NCBI GenBank assembly: GCA_029959295.1
Contig: JASCOH010000007.1
Location: forward strand, 186,001 to 250,000
Direction of reading: 5' to 3'
Length of the DNA: 64,000 bases
DNA from: Flavobacteriaceae bacterium PS02334
GTDB lineage: Bacteria > Bacteroidota > Bacteroidia > Flavobacteriales > Flavobacteriaceae
The notes below the pieces were generated by a model, which was not told the DNA's origin, did not search any database, and was given only the letters and a program-made list of their open reading frames with translations. Position numbers and translations under genes: made by a program. Positions 55,703-64,000 of this stretch are shown here, piece by piece (positions within the stretch are counted from its first letter, which is position 1; every line of letters begins with the position of its first letter).

Positions 55703-57442
55703 TTATTTGGCCTTTTTGAATTCGAAATAATTCAGGCTGAAACCGCCCTTTTCAAATTTCACTTTTAGTTTATTGCTTCCCTTTTTCAAAGAAATATTTT
55801 TTACGGTTATGGTTTTCCAAATAGCATTTCCTCCTGTTTTTGGAAGTTCGATAGTTGCTAAAACTTTTCCTGATTCCTCTTCAATTGTCATTTTCCCAGT
55901 CTCATCGGCATTTGCATAACGAATATCTAAATTGAAATTTGTCTCTTTTGCAGTGACAGTATATTGCATCCATTCGCCAGATTCTATGAAACCTACAGAA
56001 AAACCAACACTCGATTTATCTTTACATTCTTGGATGTCAACGCCGTCATTTCGCATGGCGTAGCCTTTATTCCAAGCATCAAAATTTCCGGTTACGGTTC
56101 TATAATTTACGAAGTCATTGTCTTTATAAGCAATTCCGTTTTGCCCTAAATCATAATGAACCGCAAAAACTTTTGCAGGAAGATTGTGTTTTTTATAAGG
56201 CTTTGTTTCCTCCGTTTGCACTTGTCGAAACATCGCATCTATTACGTCTGGCTTCACAGTCACCTTATCCATTTTATAATTTTTAGCTAACTGCATCAAT
56301 GCTTTTTTAGCAAAAGCCGGAGTTGGTTTTTCACCTCCATTTTTCCAATAATCTAGAAGTTTTTGATATTCTGAATTCATGGTTACCGAAGTCACACCCG
56401 CAATATTTTCCACTTTTTTCATAGGCCAAAAAGCCCATCCGATGTTATTTTTCTCCAAAAGGGAAATAGATTCTTTAAACCAAACATTTGAATTTTCGCC
56501 GCCTTCGCCCATCCAAATCGGAACATTGTGCTCTTTTCTCAAATTCACAATATCTTGAATGGAAGCCTGGTCGTTGTAATTCCAATATTTATGGAAACTC
56601 AACACCAAATTTTCATCCCAAAGCGGAAACATGCCACTGTAATTATTTCCCCAGCAATTGCCTTCAATAATCACCAAATGGTTTTTATCAACGGTTCTGA
56701 TTGCTTTTGTGATTTCCAATTGCAATGCTCGCAACGGCGCATTTAATTTTTCGTCACAGCCGTTTTTGTTCGTTCCAGAGAAATTCCAATTTGGTTCGTT
56801 GATGATGTCATAACCGCCAATCCATGGATTGTCTTTATATCTTTCCGCTAATTTTACCCAAAGCGCAACCATCTTTTTCTTGTTGGCATCGCTTTCCCAA
56901 AGAGAAGGTTTTGACGTGTCATAATCAGAAATATTAGCGTCCATTCCTTGGCCACCAGGGGCCGCGTGAAGATCTAAAATCAGATACATTTTATTTTCTG
57001 TACACCATTTCAAAAGATCGTCGGTCATTTTAAATCCTTCTTCCAGCCAAGTATTTTGACCTGCAACCGTTTCCTTTTCAATCGGAAGCGTGTACAAATT
57101 ATAGTGCATCGGCAACCTTACGGAGTTAAAACCCCAAGATGCCAGCGAATCGATATCTCTTTTAGCGATGCCATTTTTTAGATATGCTTTATAAAATTCA
57201 TTCGTAGCTTCAGTTCCGATTAATTCTTCTATTTTGCTTTTGATCTTAAATTGAGTTCCTGCAAAGCCGTCAGTTTTTAACATATAGCCTTCCTGAACCA
57301 TCCAGCCTCCGACGCCCAAGCCACGCAAAATGATATTTTTTCCTGAACCGTCTACAATTTTTTGTCCGTCTCTATGCAAGAAACCTTGCCCAAACATGGA
57401 AAAAGAAATGGTTACAAAAAGTAATGATAAAGTCTTTTTCAT
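55703..57442 (-). CDS. GH5 glycoside hydrolase with CBM6-like module
   Basis: A 579-residue secreted beta-glycanase. A signal peptide (about 1-19) is followed by a GH5 barrel (about 25-370) with acid/base E216 in NEP and probable nucleophile E313 in WMGEGG. Residues about 425-576 form a CBM6-like module (GVDIQECKDKSSVGFSVGFIESGEWMQYTV). The GLGVGGWMVQEGYML opening recalls fungal exo-1,3-beta-glucanase relatives in GH5. It follows the GH30 gene after one base, so both enzymes act together on one polymer, probably a beta-glucan (inferred). Confidence 0.9.
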   Translation of the reverse strand: MKKTLSLLFVTISFSMFGQGFLHRDGQKIVDGSGKNIILRGLGVGGWMVQEGYMLKTDGFAGTQFKIKSKIEELIGTEATNEFYKAYLKNGIAKRDIDSLASWGFNSVRLPMHYNLYTLPIEKETVAGQNTWLEEGFKMTDDLLKWCTENKMYLILDLHAAPGGQGMDANISDYDTSKPSLWESDANKKKMVALWVKLAERYKDNPWIGGYDIINEPNWNFSGTNKNGCDEKLNAPLRALQLEITKAIRTVDKNHLVIIEGNCWGNNYSGMFPLWDENLVLSFHKYWNYNDQASIQDIVNLRKEHNVPIWMGEGGENSNVWFKESISLLEKNNIGWAFWPMKKVENIAGVTSVTMNSEYQKLLDYWKNGGEKPTPAFAKKALMQLAKNYKMDKVTVKPDVIDAMFRQVQTEETKPYKKHNLPAKVFAVHYDLGQNGIAYKDNDFVNYRTVTGNFDAWNKGYAMRNDGVDIQECKDKSSVGFSVGFIESGEWMQYTVTAKETNFNLDIRYANADETGKMTIEEESGKVLATIELPKTGGNAIWKTITVKNISLKKGSNKLKVKFEKGGFSLNYFEFKKAK

Positions 57443-57443
57443 A

Positions 57444-58889
57444 TTAATAAACTAGAGTTTGAATGGCATGCGCCGGAATTGTAACATCCGCTTTTGTCTC
57501 GTCGATAATCAAATTATATCTTAATTCTTTATCGCCTTGGTTCATGACAACCGTTACCATTTTACCATCTTTATTCAAGAAAGAAGTGCTCAACAATTGG
57601 CTTCTGCTCACAGCCGTGCTCACTCTTTTTGCTTCAGGACGGATAAATTTTGAAAAATGTCCGATATAATAATAAGACGGTGTATAAATCAATTCGCCTG
57701 TTGTCGTATCGCCATGGATTGGTGAAAAACAGAAATTTCCAACATGATTCGGACCTCCTTTTTCATCTAGAAGAATATTCCAGTCAGTCCAAGCAACAGT
57801 CCCATTATTGAAATCGTTGATCATGTTTAGTCCATATTTTTCTGCGTTTGGCCAGAATTGGTATTTTTCAGCTTTAAAAACTTCAATACAGCCTTCTGTA
57901 AACATCAGTTTTTTATCAGGATAAGCTTCGTTTACAGCTTTCACATTATTGAACATGTGCTGTCCGCCATTCCAAGTTTCATACCAGTGGAAACCCATTC
58001 CCCAAACATATTTCGAAGCTTCTGGGTCAGAATAAATCACATTGGCTCTTTGCATCATCATGTCTCTATTGTGATCCCAAACCACGATTTTTTTATCTGC
58101 GTAGCCATTTTTTTGCATTGTTGGCCCTAGGAAATTTTTCACGAAATCTCTTTCGTCTTCTGCAGTAAAAATGCAAGACTCCCACTTTTGGACAGCCATT
58201 GGTTCGTTTTGAACTGTTATTCCCCAAATTGGCATGCCTTCTTTTTCATAAGCATTGATGAATTTTGTATAATAATTCGCCCAGCTTTGTTGGAATTCAG
58301 GAAGCAGTTTTCCTCCTTTTAGCATATTTTTAGTGTCTTTCATAAAAGCTGGCGGACTCCAAGGACTTGCATACAGAGGAATATTTCCTGCTTTTTTCAA
58401 CGCTTCTTTAATCAAAGGAATTCTGAATTTCTTATCGTGATCGATGTTAAAAGATTTTAAATCTTTGTCATTTTCTTTGATGTAAGTATAACTTCCGCTG
58501 CTAAAATCAGAGCTGTGGATTGTAGTTCTGATCAAAGAATATCCGATTCCTTTTTCGGTATCATAATAGGCATTTACAAATTCTTGCTGTTTGTCTTTCG
58601 GCAATTTTGCAAAAACTTCAGCGCTTGCGTCAGTAATCGCGCCACCGATTCCCATAAAACTTTGGAAAGTCTTGCTTGGATTTACAAAAATCGAAGCTTC
58701 TGTTTCCAAAGGCTGTTTTGAAGACTTGAATTCTAAATTATCAGTCAGTTTCAACCTAGAATCTGTTTTTTCAGCTGTAGTGTATACTTTTATTTTTCTT
58801 CCATCTGTGGAAAATTTCTTGCTATTTTGCTGTCCGAAAGCTGTAATTGAAAGCAATAACAGCGCTGCTTTTAGTGTGTGTGTTTTCAT
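57444..58889 (-). CDS. GH30 glycoside hydrolase
   Basis: A 481-residue secreted enzyme with a signal peptide (about 1-19). The GH30 barrel and its beta-sandwich flank show FMGIGGAITDASAEVFAKLP, LYASPWSPPAFMK, acid/base E229 in VQNEP and nucleophile E332 in MFTEGC. Family members include beta-1,6-glucanases, glucosylceramidases and xylanases; beside SusC/SusD and GH5 in a marine- or plant-type locus, a beta-1,6-glucan or laminarin side-chain activity is likely (inferred). It follows a terminator-like hairpin. Confidence 0.92.
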   Translation of the reverse strand: MKTHTLKAALLLLSITAFGQQNSKKFSTDGRKIKVYTTAEKTDSRLKLTDNLEFKSSKQPLETEASIFVNPSKTFQSFMGIGGAITDASAEVFAKLPKDKQQEFVNAYYDTEKGIGYSLIRTTIHSSDFSSGSYTYIKENDKDLKSFNIDHDKKFRIPLIKEALKKAGNIPLYASPWSPPAFMKDTKNMLKGGKLLPEFQQSWANYYTKFINAYEKEGMPIWGITVQNEPMAVQKWESCIFTAEDERDFVKNFLGPTMQKNGYADKKIVVWDHNRDMMMQRANVIYSDPEASKYVWGMGFHWYETWNGGQHMFNNVKAVNEAYPDKKLMFTEGCIEVFKAEKYQFWPNAEKYGLNMINDFNNGTVAWTDWNILLDEKGGPNHVGNFCFSPIHGDTTTGELIYTPSYYYIGHFSKFIRPEAKRVSTAVSRSQLLSTSFLNKDGKMVTVVMNQGDKELRYNLIIDETKADVTIPAHAIQTLVY

Positions 58890-58949
58890 TATTTATTATA
58901 TTTTTTTGCAAGATCATAGCTGATTTTGGCTGAAACAAATTACGAGAAA

Positions 58950-58988
58950 TTTAAAAATAGCCTATAACCAAAAAGACTATAGGCTATT
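58950..58988 (-). terminator. Internal terminator between lipoprotein and GH30 genes
   Basis: AATAGCCTATA (58956-58966) is the exact reverse complement of 58978-58988. On the minus strand TTTAAATTT follows. It lies 23 bases after the lipoprotein stop, so the SusC/SusD/lipoprotein part and the enzyme part may be made in different amounts. Confidence 0.78.
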
Positions 58989-59011
58989 CTAACTAACTCA
59001 ACTTTAAAAAA

Positions 59012-59878
59012 TTATTCTACAACTCCTCTAAATTCTACGTTAGAGATTGTTATTCCTGTTGTTCCTAAATTTTCACCGCCCGATTTGATTACTAAATAAA
59101 CCGTACCGCTTTGAGAAAAAGTAACTCTGCTTCCAGTACCTGAGCATGATATTTCAGACAATTTCCCGTCGAAAGGAGAATTTCCGCAACCTGCCCAAGT
59201 ATTCAATGAAATTCTTTTGTCAGCTTCGCCATTTCCTGAATAATCACTTCCTTGAACTGGGGGTTTTGTAGAAACATAAACTTCAAACCATGTGTTTGTT
59301 GCGCCAGAGCCTTGAACTCGCATGTCTACCGCATATTGTTTTCCTGCTACCACTTCAAATGATTGGTAAATTCCTTGCTGGTTGCTTCCAGTTCCTTTGA
59401 TGGTTGCACTTCCTGTTGCGAAAGTCCAGCTAGCTCCAGATGGGCTGATATTTAATACTTCCCAAATTCCTTTCCCGTTAGGAAATTTTCCGTCACGAAC
59501 TATATTTCCTGCAATCGGATCAGAAACTGCTACGGTAACATCTTTAGAAAGCGACGTTGCAACGCCACCTTTTCCGATTACCGTGTGCGTGATTACGTAA
59601 TCACCCGCATCCGGAAGGAAAATATCTTTTGGAAGCCCTAAATAACCTGTATTTGGAACTCCGTCAACAATCCATTTTGAGCTTAAATAGTTGCTATTGC
59701 TGGCTTCTAGCTTGAATCTATTTGGAGATGCCGTGCTTGGTGTTATCGTGAAAGAAGCATCTGCAGTTCCTTCCAAGCCATTTCCTGAATCGGTTTCATC
59801 CGGCTGGCAAGAAGCTGTAACTCCTACTAACGCAGCAATAAAAAATATAGAATATGCTTTTTTTATAATTTTAATCAT
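59012..59878 (-). CDS. Surface lipoprotein with PKD-like and carbohydrate-binding-like domains
   Basis: A 288-residue lipoprotein with a signal peptide ending ASC (Cys24), followed by QPDETDSG. Residues about 38-115 look like a PKD domain (ASFTITPSTASPNRFKLEASNS, then DAGDYVITHTVIGKGG). Residues about 130-285 resemble a galactose-binding-like or CBM4-type sandwich (GIYQSFEVVAGKQYAVDMRVQGSG, then WFEVYVSTKPP). Such proteins replace SusE in laminarin loci of Flavobacteriia and bind the glycan outside the cell. It follows susD after 18 bases. Confidence 0.82.
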   Translation of the reverse strand: MIKIIKKAYSIFFIAALVGVTASCQPDETDSGNGLEGTADASFTITPSTASPNRFKLEASNSNYLSSKWIVDGVPNTGYLGLPKDIFLPDAGDYVITHTVIGKGGVATSLSKDVTVAVSDPIAGNIVRDGKFPNGKGIWEVLNISPSGASWTFATGSATIKGTGSNQQGIYQSFEVVAGKQYAVDMRVQGSGATNTWFEVYVSTKPPVQGSDYSGNGEADKRISLNTWAGCGNSPFDGKLSEISCSGTGSRVTFSQSGTVYLVIKSGGENLGTTGITISNVEFRGVVE

Positions 59879-59896
59879 TTCAATACTATTTATAAA

Positions 59897-61411
59897 TTAA
59901 TAATGAGGATTTTGAGTAAGCAATGTATTAGTCAATTCTAAAAGAGGAATTGGAAGCACTTCGTGAGTTCCTGCAACGAAACCTCTGCCAGATAAAACTG
60001 TAGCTGCTCTTCCTGTTCTGATCAGATCAAACCAACGGTGGCCTTCACCTGCCAATTCTAATCTTCTTTCATTGAAAATATTTTGTTCTGTTGCGGGAAT
60101 TGATGGCATATTTACTCTTCCTCTTACCGCATCAAGCAAGCTTTGCGCTCTTCCGATATCGCCACCTCCTCTTACAAGCGCTTCAGCTTCCATCAAATAA
60201 GTATCTGCAAGTCTGATGTCATACGTATTTTGATTCCAGTTTAGCTCAGGAGCACCTCCGCCAATGTGTCTATTGCTTACTCTTCCTGCAAATTTTTCAA
60301 GGAAATATCCAGTATCTTTATAACCCGGAGTGTACTTTGCAGTTCCATCAAGCACCATTTGCTTCATGTTGAGGATTGTTGCTTTCTTTCTTGGATCAGT
60401 ATTTGAAAAAGCATTAAACAAATCTTCTGTAACTGGATTGAAACTATAACCAGAAACATAATCAGGAGCCGTAGGAACTTGTGGATCATAATTTCTTGGT
60501 CCAACCATTTGGTTTAAGATATTTCCTTCAGAACCTGCAACATTTCCCCAATCGCTCCAATTACCGACATTTGAATGGCTTACTTCGAAAATAGATTCTG
60601 AATTGTACTTATTTGCAGGATTCCACAAATCAGCAAAATTAGTCAGCAATTTATTTCCGTAAGGGCTAACTGCACCTGGAGTACCATTCACAAGTGCAAG
60701 CTGTTCAGCAGCCAAAGTAAATTTATTTTGCCATAAATAAACACGGCCGAGCAATGCTCTTGCTGCACATTGTGACAAACGACCTCCTTCAACAGAAGCA
60801 GTAATTGTTGTTGGCAAATTTGGTATTGCTTCTAAGAGATCTGTTTCAATTTGTGCAAAAACGGCTTGAGGTTCAGATTGCGGAACACTGTAATATTCAT
60901 TTGGACCAAGTGGCGCGGTCATCAAAGGAATTCTTCCAAAAAAACGTACTAAGTCAAAATAAAAATAAGCGCGTAAAGATTTTGCTTCTGCTGTAAATCT
61001 ATCAATTTGACTTTGGCTCATAGGCACATTTGGCAGTTTTTTCAACAATGTATTTGCTCTAAAAACACCTTGGTATCCTTTTTTCCAATATTCTCCTTGA
61101 GGGCCAACTGATGGATTTAAAGTATATATTGACCAAACCTGAAGCTCATTGACGTCAGTTGAGCTACCTCCGCCAGCATAAAAATCATCAGAAGCAGCAT
61201 TTAATCCTGCAATTCTGCCTACAAAAGTTTCCCAGCCAACTACATCATAAACAGCAGTTAATGCAGAATAAGCTTGTATTTCATTTTGATAATAGCCGTT
61301 TTCGACCATCAATCCATTACTGTCTACGTCAAAAAAATCATCACTGCAGGACGAAATTAAAGATAGTCCGAGACACGCAATTATTACATTTTTAATTTTT
61401 ACAAATTTCAT
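59897..61411 (-). CDS. SusD/RagB-family outer-membrane lipoprotein
   Basis: The glycan-binding lid of the second SusC/SusD pair. The 504-residue protein has a signal peptide to Cys22 (LISSC) and SDDF. The SusD-like N-terminal helices contain EAKSLRAYFYFDLVRFFGRIPL, and the C-terminal RagB/SusD domain has RLADTYLMEAEALVRGGGD, RRLELAGEGHRWFDLIRTG and the end LTQNPHY. It lies 18 bases after susC. It is of a different subfamily from the SusD at 21863, as judged by its length and sequence. Confidence 0.95.
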   Translation of the reverse strand: MKFVKIKNVIIACLGLSLISSCSDDFFDVDSNGLMVENGYYQNEIQAYSALTAVYDVVGWETFVGRIAGLNAASDDFYAGGGSSTDVNELQVWSIYTLNPSVGPQGEYWKKGYQGVFRANTLLKKLPNVPMSQSQIDRFTAEAKSLRAYFYFDLVRFFGRIPLMTAPLGPNEYYSVPQSEPQAVFAQIETDLLEAIPNLPTTITASVEGGRLSQCAARALLGRVYLWQNKFTLAAEQLALVNGTPGAVSPYGNKLLTNFADLWNPANKYNSESIFEVSHSNVGNWSDWGNVAGSEGNILNQMVGPRNYDPQVPTAPDYVSGYSFNPVTEDLFNAFSNTDPRKKATILNMKQMVLDGTAKYTPGYKDTGYFLEKFAGRVSNRHIGGGAPELNWNQNTYDIRLADTYLMEAEALVRGGGDIGRAQSLLDAVRGRVNMPSIPATEQNIFNERRLELAGEGHRWFDLIRTGRAATVLSGRGFVAGTHEVLPIPLLELTNTLLTQNPHY

Positions 61412-61429
61412 AATAATCTTTATTTTATA

Positions 61430-64000
61430 TTAAAATTCTAAATTAACACCAAACATTATAGTTCTTGCCTGAGGATATTGGCCTCTGTCTATACTCAAAG
61501 TATTTCCACCAATTTCAGGATCATAGCCTGTATATTTGGTAAATGTTACTAGATTTTCACCCGTTACATAAAGTCTAGCTCTTTGAATTCTAGCTTTTGT
61601 TGTTATTTCTTTCGGAATTGTATATCCTAATTGAACCAATTTGATTCTGAAATAATCACCGTCTTGCAAATAGAAATCTGAGAATTTTGAAAAGTTACCA
61701 TTCGGATCTCCGTCTATAAGTCTTGGATATGTTGTTGAAGTGCCTTCTCCTGTCCATCTTCCTAAAGCTGCTGTTTGATAGTTAGAATTAGCAATATCCA
61801 ATCTTCTCAAGCCTTGGAAAATTTGATTTCCTGCTACACCCTGTCCTAAAACTGTCAAGTCAAAATCTTTATATTGAAGGTTTAAAGTCAAGCCATATGT
61901 CCAATCTGGTGTTGGATTTCCGATATAACTTCTATCATCAGCAGTAATTTTTCCATCTCCATTTTTATCTACAAATCTGAAATCTCCAGGCGCTGCATTT
62001 GGCTGGATCAAATTTCCTGAACCATCTCTGTGCGCATCAACTTCTGCTTGATTTTGGAAAATCCCGGCAGTTTGGTATCCGTAAAATTCATGATAAGAAT
62101 GGCCAACTTCAATTCTTGTTATATTTTGTAATCCTTGGAAACCTTCTCCGTCAAGGAATTTTTTCTCTCCCAAATAAGTTACTTTATTTTGTAGGTAAGA
62201 AACATTTCCATTAATTGAGAAATTAAGTTCGCCTATTGATTTTTTATAACCCAATTCTACCTCAAAACCGGTATTTTCCATTTTTCCGATATTTGCATAC
62301 GGATAAGCAATTGCTCCTACATATTCTGGAATTGGACTTTCACGAAGAATTTTCTCTGTATTTTTTTTGTACCAGTCAAAAGTCAGATTAAAATCTTGAA
62401 ACAAACGCATTTCAAAACCTATATTAGTTTGGTGCGTTTCCTCCCATTGTAAATCAGGATTTGCCGGTCTATTTGGACTATATCCGATTACAACACTGCT
62501 AGGCGCAGAAGTTGTTCCTGTTCCAAAAACATAGTTTCTTCCTGGCCCAACTGATAGCAGATATGCAAATTCACCAAGCATATCGCTTCCAACGGTTCCA
62601 TATCCTCCACGAATTTTGAAATTATTTACAACGTTGTTTTCTTTCCAAAATTCTTCTTTTGAAACAACCCATCCTAATGACACAGAAGGAAAAGTCCCGT
62701 ATTGTTTATTTTTAGCGAAACGAGAAGATCCATCACGTCTTACAATTCCTGTGAGCAAATATTTTTCATCAAAATCATAGTTCAAACGAGCAAATAAAGA
62801 GGTGATTCTATGCTCAACTCCTTTATAAGAAGTAGAAATTTTGTCAACTTCAGGATGTGACGTAGGGAAAGCAGCATCGTCAAAATTAGTGTAAGGAATA
62901 TTATAATAAGTAACCGAAGATCCTTCAGAAATATTATCAATATAAGCTCCTTGGCCTGCCAATAAATTGAAATTATGACGGTCAATTTTTTTAGTATAAG
63001 AAATAGTATTTTCAATATTCCAACCAAAACCTTTGTTATCAGTTCTGTTGATATTATTTTTAGAAACGATTGTTGATGAATTTAGGTAAGAGATTGGCGT
63101 AAAACTCTCACTTCCCCAATATGCTAATTTTGCTCCCAAGGTAGTTCTGAATTTCAATCCTTTTATCGGCTGAGCTTCTAAATAAGCATTTCCAACAAAA
63201 TTATCTGACCAATTAAAATTGCCAAGACGCGTTTGCATGTAAGCCAACGGATTTGTAATTTCTTGCTGTACATCTTTTGAAATTCCGTAAGGATTTCCAA
63301 AAGCATCTCTTATTATTCCAGGTTGATTATAAGGAGCGCCTGCAATTACAGCAGGATCAGTAACCACCAAAGGCGTTATCGGATCTAAATTAATAGCTGA
63401 ACTTAATGGACCTCCATATTCATTATTAGTATTCCCTAGACCGATTGTTTTTTCATTAGAATAACCTAAAGTTTGTCCAAAAGTCACCCATTCAGAGATT
63501 TTGTGAGTAGAATTCAGTCTTAAGTTTTTTCTCTTATACTTAGAAATTGCCGTTGTTACGACTCCCTCTTGATCAGTTAAACCAAAAGACACATAGTAAG
63601 TAGACTTGGCATTTCCTCCACTCAAACTTACCTCATGATTTTCTTTTTTTGCATGGTCATTAAAAATTGCATCCTGCCAGTCAGTTCCTTTTCCTAAGGA
63701 AGCTGGATTCGGGAATAATACATTACCACCTGAGGCTACAGATGATTCATTTCTTAATGTTGCATATTGGTTTACATCTAAAAGATCTAATTTTCTTGCC
63801 GCTTTAGAAAAACCAGTATAGCCATTATAAGTTACTTTTAACGAGCCTTCAACACCTTTTTTAGTTGTAATTAAGATTACCCCTGTTGCTGCTCTAGTTC
63901 CGTAAATAGCCTGAGAGGCCGCATCTTTTAAAACTTCGATAGATTCAATATCAGCTTGATTCAAAAACCCAATTCCTCCTGCGTCAACAATAACACCGTC
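61430..64000 (-). CDS. SusC/RagA-family TonB-dependent transporter (5' end outside window)
   Basis: The outer-membrane importer of the polysaccharide locus. The visible 856 or so residues begin in the plug domain (DGVIVDAGGIGF, then ESIEVLKDAASQAIYGTRAATG) and run through the barrel to the end ARTIMFGVNLEF. The signal peptide and the carboxypeptidase-like domain lie beyond 64000. The frame remains open to the edge, so the internal ATG at 63964 is not the start. It should carry beta-glucan oligosaccharides released by GH30 and GH5, if the substrate inference holds. Confidence 0.96.
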   Translation of the reverse strand, partial: DGVIVDAGGIGFLNQADIESIEVLKDAASQAIYGTRAATGVILITTKKGVEGSLKVTYNGYTGFSKAARKLDLLDVNQYATLRNESSVASGGNVLFPNPASLGKGTDWQDAIFNDHAKKENHEVSLSGGNAKSTYYVSFGLTDQEGVVTTAISKYKRKNLRLNSTHKISEWVTFGQTLGYSNEKTIGLGNTNNEYGGPLSSAINLDPITPLVVTDPAVIAGAPYNQPGIIRDAFGNPYGISKDVQQEITNPLAYMQTRLGNFNWSDNFVGNAYLEAQPIKGLKFRTTLGAKLAYWGSESFTPISYLNSSTIVSKNNINRTDNKGFGWNIENTISYTKKIDRHNFNLLAGQGAYIDNISEGSSVTYYNIPYTNFDDAAFPTSHPEVDKISTSYKGVEHRITSLFARLNYDFDEKYLLTGIVRRDGSSRFAKNKQYGTFPSVSLGWVVSKEEFWKENNVVNNFKIRGGYGTVGSDMLGEFAYLLSVGPGRNYVFGTGTTSAPSSVVIGYSPNRPANPDLQWEETHQTNIGFEMRLFQDFNLTFDWYKKNTEKILRESPIPEYVGAIAYPYANIGKMENTGFEVELGYKKSIGELNFSINGNVSYLQNKVTYLGEKKFLDGEGFQGLQNITRIEVGHSYHEFYGYQTAGIFQNQAEVDAHRDGSGNLIQPNAAPGDFRFVDKNGDGKITADDRSYIGNPTPDWTYGLTLNLQYKDFDLTVLGQGVAGNQIFQGLRRLDIANSNYQTAALGRWTGEGTSTTYPRLIDGDPNGNFSKFSDFYLQDGDYFRIKLVQLGYTIPKEITTKARIQRARLYVTGENLVTFTKYTGYDPEIGGNTLSIDRGQYPQARTIMFGVNLEF

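Noticed and set aside
1-64000. CRISPR arrays, insertion sequences, prophage or integrative elements
   Set aside because: No direct-repeat/spacer arrays, transposases, phage structural genes or attachment-site duplications were seen. The tyrosine recombinase at 10380 has a housekeeping context.

Overview
The window is chromosomal DNA of a low-GC member of the Bacteroidota, almost certainly a Flavobacterium or close relative. The evidence is consistent: SusC/SusD pairs, GLPGLI, GSCFA, DUF2851, DUF4230 and DUF5522 family proteins, promoter -7 boxes of the Bacteroidota type TAnnTTTG, A-rich start regions without Shine-Dalgarno sequences (rpsU excepted), and intergenic palindromes typical of the group. 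No phage, insertion sequence or CRISPR array is visible.

1-11.6 kb (all minus strand) is the conserved information-processing block. In transcription order it runs rpsU, xerC-like recombinase, hpf, tRNA-Thr(TGT), tRNA-Tyr, tRNA-Thr(GGT), tuf, tRNA-Trp, secE, nusG, rplK, rplA, rplJ, rplL, rpoB and rpoC (truncated by the window edge). Terminators separate rpsU from xerC, hpf from the tRNAs and tuf from tRNA-Trp. A hairpin with a T tract lies between rplL and rpoB, where enterobacteria have an attenuator. rpsU alone carries a perfect 8-base Shine-Dalgarno sequence.

11.6-26.5 kb holds an acyl-CoA dehydrogenase, a helix-hairpin-helix/PspC/DUF2851 group, a secreted GLPGLI plus PNGase F-like protein, cystathionine beta-synthase, a putative porin and a SusC/SusD/lipoprotein set of unknown substrate. 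26.6-30.3 kb holds rnhB, lipB and lysS; between lipB and lysS lies a gene-free stretch that folds into nested inverted repeats.

30.3-35.2 kb is the most interesting part: a MbnP-like lipoprotein, a MbnH-like di-heme peroxidase and a beta-barrel protein with a CDACGC motif, preceded by a Cys-containing small protein frameshifted at an A9 tract. Small secreted proteins lie on both sides. By analogy with MbnP/MbnH, this is a candidate copper-handling system that depends on tryptophan oxidation to kynurenine.

35.2-55.2 kb is mixed metabolism and envelope: hemL, a LysM glucosaminidase, an ACC deaminase-like enzyme, hutU, a long aromatic amino acid hydroxylase, two LemA clusters (one with a GIDE-like protein, one with two TPM proteins), alaS, an M23 peptidase and a MerR-type regulator. 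55.3-55.6 kb is a 21-bp minisatellite. 55.7-64 kb is a polysaccharide utilization locus, SusC (truncated), SusD, a surface lipoprotein, GH30 and GH5-CBM6, probably for a beta-glucan such as laminarin (inferred).
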